From Archivesica marissinica (lineage: Eukaryota > Mollusca > Bivalvia > Venerida > Vesicomyidae): a stretch of DNA of 64,000 bases. The position numbers were made by a program, and so were the translations under genes. This document shows positions 12,896 to 22,682 of the stretch, one piece after another. The notes below the pieces were generated by a model. That model was not told the DNA's origin. It did no database searches and saw only the letters and a list, made by a program, of their open reading frames with translations. The stretch lies in the NCBI GenBank assembly GCA_014843695.1, contig CM026400.1, forward strand, positions 48,151,301 to 48,215,300, read 5' to 3'. Each line of letters starts with the position of its first letter. Within the stretch, counting starts at the first letter, position 1.

Positions 12896-13425
12896 TACAA
12901 TAAAACACTGTTGTGATGTCATACCTGTACTTGCAGTCCATTATTATTAATATTGGACTGAAGTCAAAAGGCCAGAGTATTATCTAAAATACTAAGCAAA
13001 CATGTACGAAATTAAACAATTTTAATTAGTAAGATCTTGTTATATAAGTGTGTGCTTTAAGTAAGATATAAGCCTCAAACAAATCCAATATGAAAAATAT
13101 TGGCACTGTCTTCGGCACATAGCGCCTCATACAGTCCAACACTTTAACCCTTTCAACCCCACAGGCCTCTAAATAGGCTTATGAAAAGTGTAGATCCAGA
13201 TGAGCCGGCTCGTAACGAGCCGTCTCATCAGGATCTGCACTTTTTTGCCAGTAATAATTATTACTATTTTTAGATAAAATTACCCATTTTGATAAATGAA
13301 CTGATCCAAATGTAATTTTGTTATTAATTTATTGGTCTAAAAATATCATGGACCAGTCCATGTCAGTTACTTGGGGTTGAAAGGGTTTAATTATTGGATC
13401 GTTGTCGGCTTATATCCTATACATA
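12896..13425. repeat. Dispersed foldback repeat, copy A
   Basis: Aligns along its length with 14478-15150: both have CACTGT.GTGA.GTCATACC, TTATTATTAATATTGGACTG, CAATTTTAATTAGTA and a terminal hairpin with arms TATAAGCCTCAAAC / GGCTTATATCC. In this copy the hairpin is split by the P2 MITE at 13144-13390. It lacks the two MITEs present in copy B, so it preserves their empty sites near 13040-13060. Confidence 0.75.
13144..13390 (+). mobile_element. TTAA-flanked MITE (family P2)
   Basis: Runs from TTAACCCTTTCAACCCCACA to GGGTTGAAAGGGTTTAA. It has an internal palindrome around GATGAGCCGGCTCGTAACGA and the body AATTTTGTTATTAATTTATTGGTC. It is inserted inside the hairpin of the surrounding dispersed repeat. 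Other copies are at 19620, 19774, 21024, 26253, 26545 and 29405. Confidence 0.85.
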
Positions 13426-13489
13426 GACCTTAGGGCCACAGGGAAGATTGGACAACGTTCCAACTGTCTATCCTCTATAAATAAACAGA

Positions 13490-13599
13490 CAAGAGGCAAC
13501 ATGGAATTTAAATGCCTTGCCTAAGGGCACAATCGTAACGGCTCCAGTGGGGCTCGAACTTTTACACTTGAAGCGAACACTGCGCTATCACGACTTCAC
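13490..13599 (-). mobile_element. SINE-B fragment
   Basis: On the minus strand: GAAGTCGTGATAGCGCAGTG, a degenerate head, then GGGGCTCGAAC (B box in plus orientation), GTTACGATTGTGCCCTTAGG and GCATTTAAATTCCATG. The 3' tail is missing. Confidence 0.7.
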
Positions 13600-13932
13600 A
13601 AAATGTCTATTTATAGAGAAGAAACGTCACACTGACTACAAAAATATATGATCGCGTGGTGAGAGATGAGACAGCTGATACCCACTCCACTTTTTTATTG
13701 TATTGTTTGGCCTATTTAGATTCTCATTTTCTGTGGCAATCTGCAGGCCCGGGCCTCATAGGAGCTACGCGCCTGCTGTCAAAATTTCCAAAAGAGTTGC
13801 TAATAATTCATACAATTGTACTAGTTACAAAACCAATGTCACTCAAGTTTTGCAGCAATGAAGTCATCCTTTTGAACATTTCTAAATTACTCGAAACTAT
13901 TTAACATCAATTTCACTAGGTGTATGTTTTCA

Positions 13933-14220
13933 CAGACGGATCTGTAGTCCAGTGGTAACCCGCTGGACTGGTAATCCAGGGATCGCAGGTTCGATCCCCC
14001 GTCTGACCCTAATAATATTAACAGTCTTTCAGATGGGACATTAAACCGAGGTCTCGTGTCGGTGCTGTACACCGTGCACATAAAAGAACCAGAGGAGACT
14101 CTGGAATGGGTCTCTGTCTGTATCATTGCACTATCCTCCAAAATCTAAAATGACTAATCTCTTCAGGAGGCGTCGCTCATATGGGCAACCGGTAGCGACG
14201 ATAAATAAACGTAAAACACA
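13933..14220 (+). mobile_element. SINE-A, full length, tRNA-derived
   Basis: The head has a tRNA-like A box (GTAGTCCAGTGGTAACCCGC) and B box (GGTTCGATCCCC). The conserved body contains GATGGGACATTAAACCGAGG, TCGTGTCGGTGCTGTACACC and CAGAGGAGACTCTGGAATGG. The 3' part is GCGTCGCTCATATGGGCAAC and ends ATAAATAAACGTAAAACACA. There are about ten full or partial copies in the window. It is not a functional tRNA gene, because the cloverleaf is not maintained and a 200-bp body follows. Confidence 0.9.
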
Positions 14221-14621
14221 CACACAACGTTATTGTCAGACACGTGTGTTTTCCATTTATCCTTAACAAATCACAATAACAATTAAATTAATGGGCGTAC
14301 ATCACTTTTAGCAGGTTTTATTAAAATTATTGTCACAAAAAATGGACGACACTCGTATTCATATACATTTACATGTTTTTGGAACAGAAATAATACTTTA
14401 ATTATAGTCCGTATCCATGGGTTACATAAATATAGGATCTTACATTGAGTGGTGAATTCATACCATAATTGATCCTTCCTTAAAACACTGTCGTGACGTC
14501 ATACCTTTGTGCTTGCAGTTCATTATTATTAATATTGGACTGGTGTCAAAAGAGTATTATATTAAATCCTACATGTACATGTACGAAACTGACAATTTTA
14601 ATTAGTAGGATTTATGTTATA

Positions 14622-14803
14622 TACAGTCAAACCTGTCTTAAGCAGCCAACCAAGGGAATCACAGAAAGTGGCTACTTAGCACAGGTGGCTGTTTAATAGA
14701 GGTATTTTGTATAATAAAACAATATATTGGGAATCTGGAAATTGGCTGCTTAATACAGGTTGGCTGCTTAATGGAGGTGACCACTAACACAGGATTGACT
14801 GTA
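14622..14803 (+). mobile_element. TA-flanked MITE (family T)
   Basis: TACAGTCAAACCTGTCTTAA at the left, and AACACAGGATTGACTGTA at the right. Copy A of the host repeat reads GTTATATAAGTGTGT at this point, so this element sits at a TA dinucleotide. Confidence 0.85.
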
Positions 14804-14811
14804 AGTGTGTT

Positions 14812-15031
14812 TTAACCCATTTCATTCTGGATACATTTAAAGGCTTTTGCAAACAACATAGATAAAGAACAGCCACAGAGTGATGCTGCGTGCTGATCAT
14901 GATCTATGTTGTTTGCTACATAGCCAAGTGTCAGCATAGACCCTGATCAGACGGAACGTTCTATGGAAGCTGATCTGGCGCTATGTTCTTTGCAAATACT
15001 GTATGAATGGTATCCAGAATCAAATGGTTTA
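14812..15031 (+). mobile_element. TTAA-flanked MITE (family P1)
   Basis: Opens TTAACCCATTTCATTCTGG and closes GGTATCCAGAATCAAATGG followed by TTTA, a decayed TTAA. Copy A has CTTTAAGTAAGATATAAGCC at the corresponding uninterrupted site. Confidence 0.8.
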
Positions 15032-15427
15032 GTAAAATATAAGCCTCAAACGGATCCAATATGTAATATATTGGTACTGTCTTCGGTGCTACGCATCTCA
15101 CACAGTCCAATATTTTACATATTGGATCCGTTTGAGGCTTATATCCTATACTTGCATAATAATGGTAAAAAAAGTCCTGCCTAACAAACTTTGCTTTATT
15201 AGTCAGTGCCTACTAAACCTTTTATGATGTCATGACGCTGCGTGTATGACGTCATAGTTATGTTCACAGATGGTAGGATAAACTTCAGCCAATCAAGTCA
15301 TGATTATTCGGTACTCTTTCCTCCCTCTAAACGTCCATTATATCAGAAGATAGGAAAAAATGCAGTGTGCTATATTTTCTTTGTGTCATTGAAAAGAATA
15401 ATTAATGTAAATAATGTAATAATTAAG

Positions 15428-15570
15428 CTCGGATTAATAGTTTCCATCATAGTATGAACTACATTGGGAGTGCCTAAAGCTAGCGTGGATTATTTCGGCT
15501 TTCGGCATCCACGCAAACTTTAAACACCCCCAAGGTAGTTCATACCCCGATGGAAACTATTAAACCCTGA
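15428..15570. repeat. Foldback hairpin
   Basis: Imperfect inverted arms of about 60 bp: GGATTAATAGTTTCCATCAT... and ...GATGGAAACTATTAAACC, with inner complement GCGTGGAT / ATCCACGC around a loop of about 16 bases. No target duplication was found. Confidence 0.75.
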
Positions 15571-15669
15571 TTCATTCCTTAAATAAACAAACGTACTGCC
15601 AGTTCTCAAATACAAAATGTTGACCAAATTACTATAGCGCAAGGACACTCCGATATTATGTCCCTTTAA

Positions 15670-16215
15670 CCCTGTCCCTCTTGACGCCATTACCAATACC
15701 ACATACATTAACCCTTTCTCTCATAGAAGCACCTCTTGACGCCATTACCAATATAACATACATTAACCATTTCCCTCATGGAAGAACCTCTTGACGCCAT
15801 TACCAATACCACATACATTAACCCTGTCCCTCATAGAAGCACCTCTTGACGCCATTACCAATACCACATACATTAACCCTGTCCCTCATAGAAGCACCTC
15901 TTGACGCCATTACCAATACCACATACATTAACCCTTTCCCTCATAGAAGCACCGCTTGACGCCATTACCAATATGACATACATTAACCCTTTCCCTCATA
16001 GAAGCACCTCTTGATGCCATTACCAATACCACATACATTAACCCTGTCCCTCATAGAAGCACCGCTTGACGCCATTACCAATACCACATACATTAACCCT
16101 GTCCCTCATAGAAGCACCTCTTGACGCCATTACCAATACCACATACATTAACCATGTCCCTCATAGAAGCACCTCTTGACGCCATTACCAATACGACATA
16201 CATTAACCCTTTCCT
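15670..16215. repeat. Minisatellite, 55-bp unit
   Basis: About ten copies of CTCTTGACGCCATTACCAAT, then ACCACATACATTAACCCTGT and CCCTCATAGAAGCAC. Variants are ATACGACAT and CCCTTTCCC. Confidence 0.93.
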
Positions 16216-16375
16216 ATTGCTCATAATAAAGGCCAGAATATCATGTAGACCCAGTAATATCTATGTAGGTGAGATAGATATGGCCACTACTTATCCACTG
16301 CATGATAGCTAAATAAATGGCTGTTTGTATGGAGATATAATAGTATATTAACCTAAATCTCTATGAAGGAAAGGG

Positions 16376-16895
16376 TTAAAGCGACACTACATTGGTGAAA
16401 ATGCAAATGTCTGCTGAATGTAATTTGCTATTATATGGTATAATTTTGTTCCAAATATTTGCCAAAAAACTGAGTATATCAACAAATAAACAAACGTCGT
16501 ATACGCAGTTTGTTGACATAACAAAATAATGTAAATAGGGTCGACATTCATGCGTAATACAAAACGTTTGTCCTGAATACACGAGTTATGCTACATATTT
16601 ACTGTGATATCTCACATGTGCGCCTATGCATATTTATTTGTAGACTAATCTTAATTAATTTATCTCTAAACGAAAGTATTAGTTTAGTATTGACTTCACT
16701 GACAACAAACGTCAATATAGGAGCCTGGATGACCATCATATGAAATCCTACTTTCACGTTTGAAAGTGTGTATACCACAAAAACACTGTTAAATTGATTC
16801 ACTGTTAGTAGTAAGAAGAATTTGTATTAGCAATGCATTTTATACGTGAAAAAATGCATTTTATTTAATTTGTGCGATGTAATGTCGCTATAAGA
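16376..16895. mobile_element. MITE with GCGACA termini
   Basis: Left end TTAAAGCGACACTACATTGG and right end GCGATGTAATGTCGCTATAA are inverted. ATGCA-containing sub-termini (GAAAATGCAAATG / AAAAATGCATTTTA) extend the match. The interior is noncoding. The right-end sequence reappears as the unit of the 52-bp array at 17104-17357. Confidence 0.6.
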
Positions 16896-16944
16896 AACAG
16901 CGACTTGCAAATGTTTGTTTGTTAGCTTTCACACTTGAAAGAAT

Positions 16945-17026
16945 TTGACGTCCTCAGTGGGATTCGAACCTACAGTGGTGATTTGAAGTCAATGACTGCA
17001 ACCACTCAGTCACGGAGGCACTTATG
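16945..17026 (-). mobile_element. SINE-F head, tRNA-Ser/Leu-like
   Basis: The minus strand reads GCCTCCGTGACTGAGTGGTT ... GGTTCGAATCCCACTGAGGA, with A and B boxes about 40 bp apart. A related head is at 29790-29877. Confidence 0.65.
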
Positions 17027-17103
17027 TGGAAGATACAAACCTAGTCTCAAGTGAAGTTGAGGCCACAACCTTCTGTTAGTTCAGTTGAGCTTAAATATCA
17101 TAA

Positions 17104-17357
17104 TCAACGTAATGTCGCTTTAAAAGCTTCATTAGTACACTCACATTTGCTATTTGCGATGTAATGTCGCTTTAAAAGGTTCATAAGTACACTCACATTT
17201 GCTATTTGCGATGTAGTGTCGCTTTAAAAGGTTCATTAGTACATTCACATTTGCTTTTTGCGATGTAGTGTCGCTTTAAAAGCTTCATTAGTACATTCAC
17301 ATTTGCTTTTTGCGATGTAATGTCGCTTTAAAAGGTTCATAAGTACACTCACATTTC
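17104..17357. repeat. Minisatellite, 52-bp unit, derived from MITE end
   Basis: Five copies of GTAATGTCGCTTTAAAAGGT, then TCATAAGTACACTCACATTTGC... and TATTTGCGAT. The segment GCGATGTAATGTCGCTTTAA is the terminal sequence of the MITE at 16376-16895. Confidence 0.88.
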
Positions 17358-17579
17358 AATGTTGTCTGGATTACGAGATTTCAATTGCAAATAGCTTGTC
17401 TTGCCGTCACGACAAATTAAATAATTCTCCAGGGATATAATCATAATATGCAAAACAAAATATTATACATTCAGAAAGGTCGCATATACATAATTGACTA
17501 ATTATTCATAAATATTCAACAAAATACAGGGAATTCCCCAATTAGCCCTCACTCTAATTTAACAAGAAACAAACAAGAA

Positions 17580-18155
17580 CTGCCGTCCATACTCGCCTAT
17601 AAGACGACATTTTTACCACTAGAATATGACTCAAAGTGGCTTCCCGTCTTATAGGTGGAGTGCTGCCATCCATACTCGCCTATAAGACGACATTTTTACC
17701 ACCAGAGTATGACTCAAAGTGGCTTCCCGTCTTATAGGTGGAGTGATGCAGTCCATACTCGCCTATAAGACGACATTTTTACCACCAGAGTATGACTCAA
17801 AGTGGCTTCCCGTCTTATAGGTGGAGTGCTGCAGTCCATACTCGCCTATAAGACGACATTTTTACCACCAGAGTATGACTCAAAGTGGCTTCCCGTCTTA
17901 TAGGTGGAGTGATGCAGTCCATACTCGCCTATAAGACGACATTTTTACCACCAGAGTATGACTCAAAGTGGCTTCCCGTCTTATAGGTGGAGTGCTGCAG
18001 TCCATACTCGCCTATAAGACGACATTTTTACCACCAGAGTATGACTCAAAGTGGCTTCCCGTCTTATAGGTGGAGTGCTGCTGTCCATACTCGCATATAA
18101 GGCGACATTTTTACCACCAGAGTATGACTCAAAGTGACTTCCCGTCTTATAAGAC
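17580..18155. repeat. Minisatellite, 83-bp unit, derived from MITE end
   Basis: Seven copies starting TGCAGTCCATACTCGCCTAT. Each unit contains its own inverted pair CGCCTATAAGACG / CGTCTTATAGGTG about 50 bp apart. The same CGCCTATAAGACG terminus occurs in the MITE at 24884-25547 and as a lone inverse end at 18788-18807 (TCGTCTTATAGGCGAG). Confidence 0.92.
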
Positions 18156-18331
18156 TTAGAGAGTGCTAAAAAAAATATTAAAATGCATAATTACGTTTTA
18201 GAAAAGAAAGCAAGCACCCTGACACTGATAATGTCTTCAACTTGCATGGTTAAAGATGCAATTTATACTTGTGTCCATTTTTATCAACCCTGGATTGTGA
18301 GAAGTTGAAATAACTTTTCATGATTTAGTTT

Positions 18332-18682
18332 AACCCTTTACACACTAGCGGCAGATAAAATGTAACCCTTTACACGCTAGCGGCAGATAACATGTAACCC
18401 TTTACACACTAGCGGCAGATAAAATGTAACCCTTTACACGCTAGCGGCAGATAACATGTAACCCTTTACACGCTAGCGGCAGATAAAATGTAACCCTTTA
18501 CACGCTAGCGGCAGATAAAATGTAACCCTTTACACACTAGTGGCAGATAAAATGTAACCCTTTACACACTAGTGGCAGATAAAATGTAACCCTTTACACA
18601 CTAGTGGCAGATAAAATGTAACCCTTTACACGCTAGCAGCAGATAAAATGTAACCCTTTACACACTAGCGGCAGATAAAATC
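18332..18682. repeat. Minisatellite, 32-bp unit
   Basis: Eleven copies of TAACCCTTTACACGCTAGCG followed by GCAGATAAAATG. G/A changes in CGCTAG/CACTAG and CGGC/TGGC give a variant map. The array is followed by TTTGCAAACAGCATAGA, a scrap of P1-like sequence. Confidence 0.92.
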
Positions 18683-18810
18683 ACTTTTGCAAACAGCATA
18701 GAGATCAGATGGCACTTATAGGCAAGTGCATGCTTAAACACACATATTTCAGGACCAAAGTGGAGGGGCCATCCTATAATTGAGATCGTCTTATAGGCGA
18801 GTTTGGAAGG

Positions 18811-19228
18811 TAACTGTCCCCAAGTGAGGAAATTACAAGAGACATTAAAAAGAACAGCAAAAACTCCACTGAGGTTTCCATTAATTATGTTTTTTTATTA
18901 TTTAAGTTTATTTAACGGCGCTATGGGTTGCCATTTTGACCAAAGGTCAGTTTAACTAACAACACCTTTCTTACATTGATCTAAAGCAGAATGGACTGCC
19001 GGCACTGAACAGAACACTAAATACTTTGGTAATCCAGAGGCTCGAGTGCTAAGAGAACAGAACATAGAACAACCCATCAACTTTGAGATAACAAACAAAT
19101 CATCATTAGTCCAAAATTGGTTACTAAGCAACATCAAAGACTTATATCAAAACCTACAAAAGAACAACTTGCAGCTACAACAGGTAATTCTTAGAAAAGG
19201 ACAACATTATTTTGTTTGTTTGTTTGTT
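18811..19228. other. Mostly unassigned sequence
   Basis: Apart from the weak candidate exon at 18990-19183, nothing recognisable is seen here. The stretch includes T-rich runs and ordinary AT-rich sequence. Confidence 0.5.
18990..19183 (+). other. Candidate internal coding exon (weak)
   Basis: Preceded by a pyrimidine-containing tract (CACCTTTCTTAC) and AAAGCAG, followed by CAACAG|GTAATTCTT, a fair splice donor. One frame is open from 18980 through the donor and reads EWTAGTEQNTKYFGNPEARV, then a Gln/Asn/Leu-rich stretch with a coiled-coil look (DLYQNLQKNNLQLQQ). I do not recognise the protein. An A-rich strand gives K/N/Q-rich frames by chance, and no partner exons were found. Confidence 0.25.
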
Positions 19229-19475
19229 TGGGTTTTTGCCTTCATCCGCACTATTTTGGGCTATTATAACCGCCGGCGGGCAGTTTACATAACACCCTCC
19301 TGGGCAGGCTCCAGCGGTAAACCAGTACTTGGTGCACCAACCTCCGTAAGAATCTGCCCAACTTTTTCATATAAAGAGACACGGTCTGAGCGGGGCTCGA
19401 ACCCGTGACCATCAGTGATGATAGGTTACAGTGGTATACAAGTCAGCGACCGTAACCACTCGACCACGGAGGCGG
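19229..19475 (-). mobile_element. SINE-C
   Basis: The head is on the right (CCACGGAGGCGG) with minus-strand A box TGGTCGAGTGGTTACGG and B box GGTTCGAGCCCCGC. The body has GTTTACCGCTGGAGCCTGCC. The tail is in a TTTG repeat (GTTTGTTTGTTTG). Confidence 0.87.
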
Positions 19476-19619
19476 ATGACTTATGTTTGGGGTCAACTTT
19501 TATACAGATTTCAGGGCAGCCACTTAAACGACCATAAAGGTATCACAAAAACGATAATATATTCATATTTACAAGCAGAAAGGTCATAACAACCTAATAT
19601 ATCTCAACAAATATTACCA

Positions 19620-19688
19620 TTAACCCTTTCAACACCACAGGCCTCTCAATAGGCTTACAAAAAGTGTACATCCAGATGAGCCGGCTAT
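19620..19688 (+). mobile_element. P2 MITE, truncated
   Basis: TTAACCCTTTCAACACCACA up to GATGAGCCGGCT, then an abrupt switch to ATTGAAGTTGGTAGC. That same flank recurs after the next P2 copy (about 20098), so a segment of about 410 bp seems to have been duplicated and rearranged. Confidence 0.75.
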
Positions 19689-19773
19689 TGAAGTTGGTAG
19701 CTTGTAATTTGCATAACTGGAAAGCATCTTCTTGGTTTAAATGAGCCATACCATTTCAACAGTATTTAGTAAT

Positions 19774-20045
19774 TTAACCCTTTCAACACCACAGGCCTCT
19801 CAATAGGCTTACAAAAAGTGTAGATCCAGATGAGCCGGCTCATGACGAGCCGTCTCATCAGGATCTGCACTGTCATGAGCCGGCTCATCTGGATCTACAC
19901 TTTTTGCCAGTAATATTACTATTTTTCACAAAAATTACCCATTTTGATATTAAATGAACTGGTCTTTAATGTAATTTTCTTATTAATTTATTAGTATGAA
20001 AATATGGACCAGTCCATGTCAGTTACTTGATGTTAAATTGGTTAA
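19774..20045 (+). mobile_element. P2 MITE with enlarged palindrome
   Basis: Bounded by TTAA on both sides. The central palindrome is longer than in other copies: GATGAGCCGGCTCATGACGA is followed by a second inverted GAGCCGGCTCATCTGGATC, so part of the hairpin is duplicated. The similar flanks at 19688-19773 and 20098-20195 (GCATAACTG.AAAGCATCTT) bracket it. Confidence 0.8.
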
Positions 20046-20342
20046 ATGTATCTTTCTGCATTGCTGATTCATTAAAGATGAACATGTACAATTCTCCATT
20101 GAAGTTGATATCGTGGTTGGTGGCTTGTACTTTGCATAACTGAAAGCATCTTCTTGGCTTAAATGAGCCGTATCATTTCAACAGTATTTAGCAATTTCAA
20201 TGGTATACCGGTAATAAGGACGATGCACTGATCCTATATATATCGCTTTATATCACTATCCCACTAGCACGATTGTGTGCAAAACCCAAGATTTATGTGT
20301 GTATACATTAGCTTAAAATCATTATCTGTCTCACTCTTTACA

Positions 20343-20537
20343 TGTGGTGTGGCGTCCGTGGTCCAGCGTCGGATTTGGAATCGAGCGGTCCCGGATTCGA
20401 TACTCGGTCAGGCCACGTTTGTAGTGTCAGTGAGCAAGCAAGGCACCGCACACACATTGCTTAGTACTGGTTAACCACTTAGGTCTGTTAAGCCTGCCCA
20501 GGAAAACAGGTCTATGTCCCTGCAAGGGGTTTGACAT
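20343..20537 (+). mobile_element. SINE-D, tRNA-derived
   Basis: The head is GGCGTCCGTGGTCCAGCGTC with B box GGATTCGATACTCGG. The body has TTAGTACTGGTTAACC and AAGCCTGCCCAGGA. The body motif is shared with SINE-C although the heads differ. A second copy, inverted, is at 58653-58851. Confidence 0.8.
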
Positions 20538-21023
20538 TAATGGAACTTACATTAGCTTAAAATCATTATCTGTCTAACTGTTTACATGCTAGCATCGAAA
20601 ATGAGTCAAATATGTCATGCAATCATGGTGAAATAGTCACCCTTGGGACCTTGACTTCACCCCCTGTGGGCCCCACCTCTCCCTAAAAATAAAATTGGCA
20701 CACAAGGAAATCCTTAAATCCCTAACAAATTCAGCCCACAGTCAGAAGATTGAAACCTGTTGTGACTCAAATATTCGCCGCTAGGTACGTCATATCATCA
20801 ATTTTGGCGTCAGACTTGAATACAAAATTCAACACATTATTTTTGTCACCATGCAACATCAGTCATGTGACGGGTACTTGTTGTGTGTTTATTTGATCTT
20901 ATTCCAGTTCAAGCACCATATCGCAACATATTTTGCCATTTTTGTTGAGGAATCTACACTCGAGATATTGGGGGTATGACCTCATGACAAGATGAACAAG
21001 AGATATATATCGCCAACAACTAT
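20538..21023. other. No gene seen
   Basis: About 485 bp of unassigned sequence. It includes a G/C-richer patch (ACCTTGACTTCACCCCCTGT) but no sustained reading frame, repeat or element end that I recognise. Confidence 0.55.
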
Positions 21024-21272
21024 TTAACCCTTTCAATGCTTTCAACACTATAGGCCTCTAAATAGACTTACAAAAAGTGTAGATCCAGATGAGCCGGCTC
21101 ATGACGAGCCGTCTCATCAGGATCTGCACTGTTTGCTAGTAATATTACTATTTTTAGACAAAAGTACCCATTTGGAAAAATGAACTGGTCCAAAGGTAAT
21201 TTTCTTATTAATTTATTGGTCTAAAAATATCATGCACCAGTCCATGTCAGTTATTTGGTGTTGAATGAGTTA
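21024..21272 (+). mobile_element. P2 MITE
   Basis: TTAACCCTTTCAATGCTTTC at the left (a small TTTCAA repeat within the end) and TTGGTGTTGAATGAGTTAG at the right, a decayed TTAA. It contains the usual GAGCCGGCTCATGACGAGCC palindrome. Confidence 0.82.
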
Positions 21273-21292
21273 GTCCTGGTCACAGTTGTTGT

Positions 21293-21473
21293 TAGGTTGG
21301 GTTTTTTTTCTTTTTTTTTCTCAATTTTATTGTTCCAAATATACATTATCATACATATTATTATACATATAATATCATATCAATGTACAATTGACAAAGT
21401 ACACATAGCTAATGTGTCTTTAAACAATGTATATATGGATTTTATAATATAGGTTGCGGCTAGGTTGGGTTTT
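21293..21473 (-). mobile_element. Retroposed LINE-type 3' tail with 13-bp TSD
   Basis: The 13-bp direct repeat TAGGTTGGGTTTT is at 21293-21305 and 21461-21473. Between them, read on the minus strand, is about 155 bp of AT-rich sequence ending GGAACAATAAAATTGAG and a poly(A) run. This is the hallmark of target-primed reverse transcription of a 5'-truncated element. No RT coding is left. Confidence 0.75.
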
Positions 21474-21560
21474 ATGGCCCAACAATACCAAGCATAAGAT
21501 ACTGTAGAATATATATATATAGCCATATCACTTATAAAAGTAAAGTGTTTGTTTATTATA

Positions 21561-21806
21561 GTGTCACCCCTCTTTAAAGGGCCAGCCATTTCTGACTTAT
21601 GAGACACCTCTTTTTCATGAACATCAGTACTTCCCGAATCCTATACTTGTATGCCAGGCGTCAGGCTGGTAGGCAATCGGTAACCATTATTTTACTAGCT
21701 GGCGGCTCACCAACCGGCCATATCAGAACGAACCCCTGACCAGATTCGAACTTTCGACCTCCCGCTCCGTAGGCGGACGCCTTATCCACTAGGCCACGGA
21801 GACGGT
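21561..21806 (-). mobile_element. SINE-E, tRNA-Arg(ACG)-like head
   Basis: The minus strand starts CCGTCTCCGTGGCCTAGTGG, ATAAGGCGTCCGCCTACGGA, then GGTCGAAAGTTCGAATCTGG. The anticodon-loop position reads CTACGGA, as in tRNA-Arg(ACG). The body has CGGTTGGTGAGCCGCC and GATTGCCTACCAGCC. A partial relative is at 29928-30121. It is a SINE rather than a tRNA gene, because the acceptor arm does not pair and the body repeats elsewhere. Confidence 0.78.
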
Positions 21807-22050
21807 ATGTATGTTGTACATTATAGGTCTATAACTGGAAATAAAAGGGGTTACCTGCTAAGGGCCTCAAAATGAAAAAGAAGTATACTGTAGAATGTGA
21901 CTGACATTTCTGGACCTTTTTCTCACCCAGAAATGTGATGAAAGTAATATGTCGACTTCTGTCCCAGAAACAAGCCAACAAAAATTTGAGTTTTTTTTAT
22001 ATATTTATTGGATCTTTGTCTGTTTTACAGTTGTTTTATTTGCTTGAATA

Positions 22051-22232
22051 TACAGTCAAACCTGTCTTAAGCAGCTAGCCAAGGAAGTTACAGAAAGTGG
22101 CTATTGAACACAGGTGGCTGCTTAATAGAGGTCAAATGTATAATATAACAACATATTTGGAATCTTGAAACTGGCTGCTTAATACAGGTTGGCTACTTAA
22201 TAGAGGTGACCACTAACACAGGTTTTACTGTA
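22051..22232 (+). mobile_element. TA-flanked MITE (family T)
   Basis: TACAGTCAAACCTGTCTTAA ... AACACAGGTTTTACTGTA. The interior TTAATAGAGGTCAAATG and TACAGGTTGGCTACTTAATA agree with the other copies. Confidence 0.85.
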
Positions 22233-22682
22233 TTACAATTGTCTTAAGACAATTATTTACATCATAAACCACCTAAAAGCTGATACACAGACGTCATGTA
22301 TGTGGTGTTGTGCATAAGTGCAATTATAATCTTTAATCATTTATAATGGAATAAACTCTACCAGATATCTCAACTTGAGCCCAGTTTTGGAAAATGAGCG
22401 AAAAACGGATGTCATAAGTCCACAATGGACACTAGACTTATGGAAGGAACCAGCTTGCTTTTCAAGCCAAAGTTTGACACTAGACTTATGGAAGGAACCA
22501 GCTTACTTTTCAAGTCAAAGTTTGAGCCTCGACTTCTGGAAGGAACCAGCTTGCTTTTCAAGCCAAAGTTTGACACTAGACTTATGGAAGGAACCAGCTT
22601 ATTTTTCAAGCCAAAGTTTGACACTAGACTTATGGAAGGAACCAGCTTACTTTTCAATCCAAAGTTTGACACTCGACTTATG

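Larger units (their letters stand above)
14478..15150. repeat. Dispersed foldback repeat, copy B
   Basis: Paralogue of 12896-13425 carrying two insertions absent from that copy: MITE T at 14622-14803 and MITE P1 at 14812-15031. The terminal hairpin is intact at 15034-15150, with arms TATAAGCCTCAAACGGATCC and its complement around a loop of about 45 bp. Confidence 0.75.

Noticed and set aside
13933..14000. Genuine tRNA genes at the many A-box/B-box sites (for example 13933, 16945, 21740, 53108, 58830)
   Set aside because: Acceptor arms do not pair, each head is followed by a conserved SINE body or is a fragment of one, and the same sequences recur in several places.
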